From positions 44,967,613 through 45,031,612 of the forward strand of contig NC_092637.1 of the NCBI RefSeq assembly GCF_039555335.1: 64,000 bases of DNA, given 5' to 3'. The position numbers and the translations under genes were made by a program. Numbering within the stretch: position 1 is the stretch's first letter; every line of letters begins with the position of its first letter. This document shows, piece by piece, positions 55,716-64,000 of the stretch. The notes below the pieces were generated by a model. It searched no databases. It saw nothing but the letters and a program-made list of their open reading frames with translations, and was not told the DNA's origin. The stretch comes from Amphiura filiformis (lineage: Eukaryota; Echinodermata; Ophiuroidea; Amphilepidida; Amphiuridae).

Positions 55716-55775
55716 GTCATAGCTCAATGGTAGAGCATCAGACTGCTGATATCAATATCGCTGGTTCGATTTGTT
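55716..55775 (+). other. tRNA-like relic with boxes A and B
   Basis: Box A TAGCTCAATGG at 55720-55730 and box B GGTTCGATT at 55763-55771 are correctly spaced, with an anticodon-stem-like GACTGCTGATATC between. The acceptor stem does not pair. Followed by T- and TTTA-rich DNA. Confidence 0.5.
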
Positions 55776-55788
55776 CAATTTTTTTCGT

Positions 55789-55819
<31 letters not shown>

Positions 55820-56093
55820 TTTGTTTTTGTTTATTTATGTAAATAATTTGATATATTTGAAAGAGGTATTTGAGCAATTCGAAATTTTGATTTTATAATC
55901 CTATGGGGTCATTTTGAACCCCCATCCCCTCCCCAAATTGCCAAACGCACAACACCTATGAGTTTGCATCATGCATAATGATCAGTAAGTCCATGTCATC
56001 ATCATAAAAAAAAAATTCTATGTATACCTGACGCCGGCAACTAGACTAATATAAAAAAATAGTATCACATCTTTCCTGCTCAATCAAAATAAT

Positions 56094-57083
56094 CAGTGTT
56101 GTAGGTCTCGAGACCGGTCTCGAGACCAGCTAAGCCTGGTCTTGGTCTCGGTCTCGGTCTCGGACCTGCTGGTCTCGGTCTTGGTCTCGGCCCTCCTGGT
56201 CTCGAGGTCTCGGTCCGAGACCGGGTTCGAGACCGGCAAAATAGCACCATTTTGGTTACCTGGCAGAATTCTGCTCAGACATTTTTCATCAATTGAATTA
56301 TTCAATCTTAATCTTACATAATATTCTTAATCTTACTTCAGGACTTACTCATTTTTTTTTTTTTTTTTCTCAATTAGTAATTGTTCAAAACATTGTATGA
56401 ATTCATTGTAAACAAACTCTATCTCCAGAATCAAACTTTATGAGTATGAGTGCATTCTTTTATAGCTTTTGGGCCCATTATCATAGGCGTAGATCCGGGG
56501 ACAGATCCCCCCAATTATTTAGGGGATAAATCCCTTCCCCCAATATGTTGCCAGGGGGATGGTCCATACAATCATATCCCAGTGTTTACGCATGTGTGTG
56601 GGTTTCTGACCAAATTAACCTCATACATTGTATTTGGCCATTTTAGCCCCAAAAGTGCCAACTTTTGAGTGCTTCGCGTGCATATATTCCACTTTTGCAC
56701 CATATTTCATCATTTTAGCTTCAGTATGGCAAAATATTCGCGCGTACCGTAAATTGGTAGCTAGCACTAAAAATGGATCATATGACCCATCATGTACCAG
56801 TCACCGAGATAGTTATCATTTTATTATGATATTTCTTTCAAGCCCGGTCTCGGTCTCGGTCTTGGTCTCGGACCTGCCGGTCTCGGTCTTGGTCTCGGTC
56901 TCGGTCTTGGTCTCGGTCTCGGACTGCCTGGTCTCGGTCTCGGTCTTGGTCTCGGTCTCGGTCTTGGTCTCGGACCTGCCGGTCTCGGTCTTGGTCTCGG
57001 TCTCGGTCTTGGTCTCGGTCTCGGACTGCCTGGTCTCGGTCTCGGTCTTGGTCTCGGCTAGGCCGGTCTCGACTACAACACTG
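56094..57083. mobile_element. hAT-type MITE with GGTCTC subterminal arrays
   Basis: The 990 bp element begins CAGTGTTGTAGGTCTCGAG and ends CTCGACTACAACACTG, with the 8 bp duplication AAAATAAT at 56086-56093 and 57084-57091. Both ends carry arrays of GGTCTCGG / GGTCTTGG hexamer-type repeats (about 56105-56235 and 56846-57070), far longer at the right. The middle 600 bp is unique and non-coding. The right array gives a spurious protein frame of SVSVLVSV repeats. Confidence 0.88.
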
Positions 57084-57090
57084 AAAATAA

Positions 57091-57420
57091 TACTTGCAAA
57101 TAGATCATAGTTTACTAATCTAATCCTGTATTATATAGACCTGTAATATCACCTGTAATATAGGTTATCATTGTTTACATGGTTTGTTATGGTTGGGATT
57201 AGTGTCCGATCTCTGTAATGAAATGTAAATGAAGCATATTGATATGCAGGAAGAATCGATCAGGGCGCCAGCTTTATTGTCCTATGAGATGTAGGGCCTA
57301 GTGCGAACTGTCCAAGCTGACTGTTCATTTAGTATCATAATCTATTAGAGAAAGATAAACACTATTAAAAATATCAATAGATAAGAAGAAAGGGATTTAG
57401 AGATTTGTAATTGAGTCATG
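57091..57420. other. Short unassigned gap
   Basis: AT-rich, no feature recognised. Confidence 0.4.
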
Positions 57421-57439
57421 CATGATTTAACAGAAGGTT

Positions 57440-57870
57440 CTTTCCAAAACCCAAACGTAATGTATCAATGGAATAAATTACCAAGACTCTATTCGCAATG
57501 CCACTACCGTACCGGAGTTCAAAAACAAACTCAAAACTCATCTGTTCAATCTGAATTTATAGTACCATGCATCTCTTCTTTGCTTGTTGGAGGACAATGT
57601 TCATGGTTTTTTTCACTTATTCTGTGCTATGATATAATATTGTATTTTATAATGTATCTATAATGTCATTGTACTTTTCATCTCAATTATGTTATAATAT
57701 TGTATTTTATAATGTTTCTATAAGGTTATTGTACTTTTTATCTCGATGTATTTTTAAAAAACTTTATGCTAGCACACTGTATATATTCCTGTGCTTTTTA
57801 TTTGATGTACAGCGCATCGAAACTTCAGTCTTCTGCGCTTTATAAATGAAATTTATGTTATGTTATGTTA
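57440..57870 (+). repeat. L2-like LINE 3-prime fragment
   Basis: The start has QWNKLP, then in the next frame IRNATTVPEFKNKLKTHLFN and a stop, the usual C-terminal end of L2-group ORF2. A 3-prime UTR follows, including a duplicated ATAATATTGTATTTTATAATG motif, and the terminus GCGCTTTATAAATGAAATT with TATGT repeats (to about 57868). It is not a continuation of LINE E, which has its own degenerate C-terminus. Confidence 0.7.
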
Positions 57871-58420
57871 TTTGGCATTGTTTGGGCAGCCATCTTGGAT
57901 TGTATTGCAACGAAACGCTTTAAACCCTTGGAAACAAGAACAGTAACATCTCCGAAAAAATCAAGACCAAAACAGACCGGAAATAATTGTCTAGTAACAT
58001 ACGAAATGAATTGGTATTGTCGTTGCAAAATGAACCGAACAGGAGGGGTTATTTTCGACGCTATAGCAGTAAAGGGCAGTTACACCATTATACGGATTAA
58101 CGTGACACTTCTGGTTTTGGAAACACACCGTTTCATACGTGGGAGATATCCTACTTTCATGTGTTAGGTGCAAATATTTGGTTCTAGATGTTCTAGATCC
58201 CTGCAGCCAACTCCATAACTAAAGCAATTGTAAAAATTATATAACTGACTTAACACATAAAGAAGATTGTCAATTCGACAGCCATCTTGAATTTATGTAG
58301 GGAAGAAGGAATATTTTTTTTCTAGTGTGAAAGAACATACTTTCTTCTCCTTAAATCACTGATAACACACTAAAACGCCATTTGGAATCACTTCAGGGCA
58401 TGGAATTACATTATCTTTAA

Positions 58421-61400
58421 GGGGGTACTACACCCATCACATTTTTCTGCGGGTTTTTGCATTTTGTGAAGAAATGAGAAAAAAAAATTGGTCAAAGTGG
58501 TATGCAAAATGAAGGGGCAAATCTTCTCGTTCTATTGGTGGTATTGATAATAATGTAGCTTACATGCTTTTAATTGTACAAGCCAAAGAGAGGTACATGA
58601 TGACCCCATCACAATTTTGATCATATTTGCAATTTCAGAACTGCTGACGTGAATCCACTTTACACACTTATTTATCAGCAATGGCAGACCCTAATAGTAC
58701 CAAAATATTTTTTATTTTGGAAATGCATTAATTATGCACAGCTTTGAAAACACGAATATGCATCAATTTCATGTTATCAATGAAATTAAACTTATTTTCC
58801 CCCTTCCAGTTGACAATGATATGCAAAATTTGTGTTCACAAGGCAGCACATTTGTTTCAGGTTTGATACGGTTGAAATTAAAGAACAGTCAAAACAGTCA
58901 ATTTTCAGTATTAGGTGAATTTTTGCTCAGTTTTCTGAGAAAATAGAAAGCTTACAAAATACGATAATAATGTGAATCGGTATGTTCACAATGGTAAAAC
59001 CTCAATATTAAACTGTTGGACACACCCTAAAACTTCATGTGTAGTAACGGTTTCGTCACTTACCTGTAGCGGGTGTGTATTCCTTCCACTTTGAGAAAAA
59101 GATGAAAAATCCGTGTGAAACTTGGAACTGATAAAATCACTGCTCGCTTCGAAGATAAGCCGACGAAATCGACGCCATATTTTTATAATTGGTTTTGACC
59201 TTTGACTAAGGTTGCGCGATACTCGATACCGCGGATTCTCTGATACCGGTACGCGTACGATACCGTACTTTACAGACATGACAGAATAGGCCTAAAGAAT
59301 TATTTAATGGAACGTATTGAAAAAAATATTAGAAAATTGAAAATAAACAAATATTCTAATCTCTCATTCTCTATTAGCGACTTCAGGTAGCGAATAAATT
59401 GTGTGGTAGGTCTAGACTATCTCCAACTCTAGAGTGATGCAGAATCCCGGGTGCAGAATTCACTGCTTTTATTGGAGTATAAATGATCCAGATCCAGATC
59501 TCGCAGCCCGGGCTCACCGCTAGGCCTAGGCCTACATTGTAGGCCTACAGTGTTTTGAATAATCCAATGGATTGTCTATGGGATATGCACTCAGCAGCAC
59601 ATCATGGCGGGTATTGGCGGGGCATGTAGGCCTACACGATAAAACATTTCAGGGTGTGTTTGTTATGTTATATTTATTACGATTAGGTAAAAATCCCGAT
59701 TTTGAACAATGTTACGGTGCTTTAAATAACAATTGTTTTCCTAATGTACGTACATGTAACGTCACAAAACACTTTTCAGCTACCTACCGTATCATTCACA
59801 TTTAGAAGTGTATAGAAACTAGTTTACGCTGAGGGATGATTTCATATAATTTTTTAACAAAAAGGATTTTTCACACATCTGAGTTTTGGTGACCTTGAGC
59901 ATTGTAAAGTGGCAATGTTCGATCCCAATCAAAGTAATTGCAAATTTTTACAAAACATTTTCAGTACAAAAACACGGTTTAAAATATGTTACGAAAGATT
60001 TGAAACTAGCCAATTGTAGGCCTATTGGTTTTGTTTACAATCAACACACAAATTGTGTTAATAATGTTTTAAACTTAAATTGTCAACAAAAAGAGTCAGC
60101 TGATCATCAGGTTTTATGTCTTCTTTTAACAAGAGTGGAAACAAAGGAACCCGAAGAATGTGCAAAGTTATTGACTTCGGCTAGCATCTTAAAATTAAAC
60201 TCTGAGTCAAAAATAAGCTTTGTTTCATTAATTGAAAAGAAAGTTGTAAAGTTGTTGTATCTTGTTAGTAAAGTGAGTTTGCTACTGTTTTTATTATTAC
60301 CTGTGTTGCGATTCGAAATCCCACAAAGAGTAAGCAAGTTTGTTATTAAATGTGGTAGGCCTCAGTACCCCCCCCCCCCCCCCAACATACACATTGACTC
60401 ATTTAAGGCGCGGATTCAGTGTGCTGACGGGCCCACCCCCCCCCCCCAAAAAAAAAAAAAAAAGAGAAGAGAAGGGGAAGAAAGGAGAAAAGAGAAGAGA
60501 AAATGGAGGAAAGGAGGAGAAAACTAAATTGCACGTAATTGAGTAGGCCTGCGATTATTTTAGGTATTGCTTGAAGGCGGGTCCTCGTCCTAAAAGCATG
60601 TGAAAATTACTGCGGGTCCGCCGATATGCAGGGCCCCTCACATTTTGCCACCAAAGTCAGTATTAAGACGGACTCCATACCGACTTCATCGATTTATGCA
60701 TGCTTTAGTAATTGCCAATCTCAAGTTTTGCAAATTGAGTTCGGGCCCTTTTTCTGTTTAAAGCAATTGATTCAAATAGTAGTACAGTGTAAAAACAATG
60801 CACCGAATGGCTTCAATTCGACCTTCATCTTGCAAATTTTTCAAACTCCTCAGACTAACCCTTGCGTAGTGGATAAACATATGATCATTTTCGCTCTTCT
60901 TCCAACATTTGCAAATTTAAGCCCTATGTTAACACAATTTGCGGTATAGGCTTACAGGGAAAACTTGTCCAAGGAAGGTTTCATAGACCATCATTTAACA
61001 AATTCGCGGCTTTTTCAAACTACAATTTTACACACTAGTACCAGTCCAAAATGGTCCACCAAAACACTTCAATTTTCTTCATTTTACACTCCCCTGCGTA
61101 ATCGATATACAAGTGGCCATTTTCGCTTCTTCTTTCGCCGATTTATGTTTAAAACAATTTATAGGCCTACGACAATAGGGAAACTTGTCCAAGAAAGGCT
61201 TCATGAACCGCACATTTCACAAATATTCGGCCGCCAAACTAAAATTTTACACCGTGAGTAATAGCGCCAAAATTGTCCACCAAATCGCATCAATTAGATC
61301 TTCATTTTGCACCAGTTTCTTATTTCTGAGGGGGGAACATCCTCCATCAGACAACCTCCTGCGTCGCGCAAGCGCGCTCCGCGGCCATTTTTTTTTAATT

Positions 61401-61988
61401 TAATTTTATTTTTTCTAAAAATTTGGCCGCCACCCCCTGACTGCTCTAGATCGACAATCGACAAAAGCTGGTATCGCCCATCCCTATGGAGAGTGACATC
61501 CGTTGACATCACAGACCAGGCGGTGATGGAAGCGATATCGCCAATTTTGAGGTCGCCATTAGATTTAACACATAATTATGAAATCGTCACAAAGAATTCT
61601 AAATTTGTTATGTGGTGTCAAAGCAAAATTATCTTACTCTAAAACCGTCGGGGTACGACAAAGTACCCCACTGCAAGTATGATAATTTTCTATTTGTAAT
61701 TGCTAACCGTGTATTTTGAATGGGGCTGTCAGTGTATCTTCGCCAGCCTCGTACGTCACGTGTTGCGCTTCCTACGCCGCCTGTCACAGACGTAAAAAGT
61801 GGATCGCTAAAAAAATAAGCGTCCTTACCAACCAGTCAACTTTAAGACAAATGGATGAAAAGACACACTTTTACAAAGTTTTTTCATAATTATTTTTATT
61901 TCACATGATCCGTGTATATATCGCCTAGCTATAAATGAAAAAATATTTTTTTAGACCAATCAAACCAATATATGGGTGTAGTACGGCC
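58421..61988. mobile_element. TTAA-flanked element with GGGGGTACTACACCC ends, 3.6 kb
   Basis: TTAA at 58417-58420 and 61989-61992 flank GGGGGTACTACACCCATC at the left and, inverted, GGCCGTACTACACCCATA at the right. TTAA duplications are typical of Kolobok and piggyBac elements. The interior has no transposase that I recognise; the frame 59886-60527 is AT-rich and ends in homopolymers (poly-C at about 60369-60383, poly-C then poly-A at about 60437-60462). Two separate short MITEs from one family could mimic the arrangement, so the single-element reading is tentative. Confidence 0.5.
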
Positions 61989-62439
61989 TTAATCTAACCT
62001 TTGAAAATCGGTATTTTGGCAAGTGGACTACGGAGAAGTCTACCTCAAATGCATGCGCTGTATGTGCAAACTTATAACGCTCAAGCCTACAGATGCCAAT
62101 TATTGTTCTATTTTGGACCTAATTACAGGTTAATACATGAATATCACTTGTTGATACGTGATACGCATTTATTAACCTATTTCATACACGCGAAAAAAAT
62201 CACGCGATTTTTGTAACAAAATTCTCACTAAAAATGTTGGAAAATACAAGCATCAACCCGCAAAAACATGAACGCGTCTGAAAGCACTGCGCGTACTACA
62301 CGGAGTGCGCGCCCGTGCAATTATACAACATGTATGCACGGCTAGTAATTTACTAACGATTGCTATGATTGGTTCTCACTATCTTGGAGTGATGAATTGC
62401 TCTGAATGTGGTCTCCTAACCAGAATGACAAATTTACCC

Positions 62440-62950
62440 CCCGGGGGAGGCACTCCCTATCTGAAATAGCAGGGATGTGCCTCGGCCATGTTAAAAGTAG
62501 GGGGAATTCATGTCAAATGTACAATTACAAAAATATGGGGTCATTCAGTACACAACCTGAATAAATGGGGTCATTCGGTATGAAACTTTGAAAAAAGGAT
62601 GGTCATTGGGGTAACAAAAAGTAAAATGGGAGTCATTGAGTACAGGATTGCCAAAATAGTATCATTAAGTACACATAAATAAGTGCCAAACTGCGTAAAA
62701 ACAACTTGGCCACCTTGGAAATGTGAAAAATCTCATTATTTCTGGAGGAGAACACAAATACCACCTAAATTTGGGAATTAAAAGGGGGGTCATTGGGTAT
62801 AGCAAGTAATAGAAAAAGGGGGTCATTGAGTACATGAATTTTTTTAAAGGGGGTCATTGGGTAATAGGTAGGACCATAACACAAAAAGGGGGTCATTGGG
62901 TACAAGCCGGTTTGAAAAAGGTGCATATCTGTCATGGAAGTGCCCCCCGG
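62440..62950. mobile_element. MITE with CCCGGGGG terminal inverted repeats, copy 2
   Basis: 511 bp, same orientation and about 95% like 2140-2660 by eye, beginning CCCGGGGGAGGCACT and ending AGTGCCCCCCGG. Direct repeat ATTTACCC at 62432-62439 and 62951-62958 (8 bp). Interior modules GGGGTCATTGGGTAC as in copy 1, with one extra module near 62790. Confidence 0.87.
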
Positions 62951-62959
62951 ATTTACCCT

Positions 62960-64000
62960 AGCCCCACACAGTCGGTACTCTTTGGTCTAATGTCTTTGAT
63001 ATTAAAATAACTTTAAAAAAGAATGTTTGCTGCTTCTATACACCTGTTATGCTAATTATGTCATTGTCAAATTTGGACTAGTTTTGTAGACGTATACCAT
63101 TGTTAGATTTGAATAATAAATGGACATTGTACTTGTTCAAGTGACAAAATTCTTGTTTTCCTGTGATCTTTATGTATGATTTTGTTGTAAGATTTTTTTT
63201 ATATCAAAAAATTCAAAATAGAATTTTCGTAACATCCATACATAATGTACAATGAAAGTGTATGAAAATAATTTACACCCATTAGGGCAGCACTTGTTCA
63301 GTGCCTGTATGGGACCATGACAACCCCTCTCTGACATTACAAAATCCATCAGCCCCGGCGCTGCGCGCCTCGCTTCTCGGCGCTACGCGCCTCGCTGCAC
63401 GTCTCGGCGCTACGCGCCTCAATCCCAGCCGAGGAACTAGAGCTAGTTCTACATTAGGGAACAAACTATATCAAGGAGAATTGAAGAATCACTGTTTTTG
63501 CTGGTATTTCTGATTTCAGAAAATCCTGTCGCCTGCATCACATCTCAAAAGGCTGCCTTGTGGGATTATGTTTTAATTAGTTCATCAAATTGTGATAGGA
63601 TACTGTAAAATTAACTTAATATATTTATTTTGAGGTAATATCACACTATTTCAATCTCATGTCCATTCATAAAAGAAAGCATGCTGAAATATAACATAAC
63701 AATATGAAATACAACAATGATAATAAAAATCACACATGGCAGCCTTTTGAGATACGACAGTATGTGATGCGGACAACGATTAATAATTAAACTTTTGAAC
63801 TCATAACAAAAATTTTGAACATATCGCCAGTTCTGGCTCTGAACCCGCGCAATGATTTTGTTGGAAATCTTCTTTTCATGACAACACTTTGTGTATTGAA
63901 TTGGTGATTGTGATAAGATAATCAACCTTTGTTTGCTATCGAGGCAAAAAGTCACAATATTTAATTGTCACAAATATATAATATCTATGTAAGTAAATAA
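62960..64000. other. AT-rich non-coding end of window
   Basis: A short GC-rich tandem (GGCGCTACGCGCCTCG type) lies at 63355-63420. CAAAAGGCTGCC (about 63547) recurs inverted as GGCAGCCTTTTG (about 63737), so a fold-back of about 200 bp is possible. No gene. Confidence 0.45.

Larger units (their letters stand above)
54960..56085. other. Non-coding region with tRNA-like relics
   Basis: Two tRNA-like stretches (55371-55445 minus, 55716-55775 plus) and a (TTTA)n tract at about 55788-55832. Otherwise nothing recognised. Confidence 0.5.

Noticed and set aside
56628-57110. 160 aa frame with SVSVLVSV repeats
   Set aside because: This is a translation of the GGTCTC array of a MITE with 8 bp duplication, not a protein.
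60369-60462. Poly-C/poly-A tract as a functional element
   Set aside because: Simple low-complexity sequence, probably slippage; nothing else supports function.
59886-60527. 213 aa frame ending in poly-Pro and poly-Lys
   Set aside because: AT-rich with no domain; the tail is translated homopolymer C and A.
1-64000. CRISPR array, bacterial operon or rRNA genes
   Set aside because: Tandem repeats present lack spacer logic, genes are spliced and eukaryotic, and no rRNA motifs were seen.

Overview
The window looks like nuclear DNA of a marine invertebrate, most likely a deuterostome (echinoderm or hemichordate-like). Grounds: one spliced host gene with GT/AG introns, several decayed LINEs, abundant DNA-transposon MITEs, frequent AGGCCT-type motifs and a complete Polinton/Maverick element. 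The species call is inference. Most of the 64 kb is mobile DNA in various stages of decay, often nested.

Layout. 1-1.9 kb: decayed LINE (minus). 2.1-10.2 kb: AGGTCA-rich composite repeat in two head-to-tail units, interrupted by a 521 bp MITE with 8 bp target duplication and by a 5.7 kb LINE (3875-9559, 13 bp duplication) that carries a mariner-like MITE. 10.2-13.3 kb: fold-back elements. 13.5-16.2 kb: the one convincing host gene, a two-exon protein kinase fused to an NHL-like beta-propeller. 16.3-22.4 kb: non-coding DNA with fold-backs and a 470 bp direct-repeat pair. 23.0-25.4 kb: decayed LINE (minus). 27.0-28.4 kb: long-TIR element with a nested hAT-type MITE. 29.8-32.5 kb: decayed gene of an uncharacterised invertebrate family (minus), which resumes at 48.4-48.6 kb and 52.2-52.4 kb because a Polinton and a LINE landed in it.

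32,523-48,404 is a 15.9 kb Polinton with about 370-384 bp terminal inverted repeats and a perfect 6 bp target duplication (CATGGT). It encodes, in order: a spliced protein-primed DNA polymerase B, a PC4-like protein, an A32-type packaging ATPase, a small basic protein, a structural-type gene split by a +1 frame change, a chromodomain integrase, a probable minor capsid protein, a basic core-like protein, the major capsid protein, an adenovirus-type maturation protease and, on the minus strand, a second PC4-like protein. Together these form a replication, integration and virion-assembly set. The TIR arms differ at only about three bases plus one 14 bp indel, so the insertion is young, but PolB carries a one-base frameshift.

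53.6-64 kb: an L2-like LINE, tRNA-like relics, a hAT-type MITE full of GGTCTC repeats (8 bp duplication), an L2 3-prime fragment, a 3.6 kb TTAA-flanked element and a second copy of the MITE seen at 2.1 kb. The most interesting items are the Polinton with two PC4-like paralogues, introns at all three polymerase motifs, a UUU-UGA frameshift candidate and a DR1/CRE/ETS-like motif array in its TIRs, and the kinase-propeller fusion.
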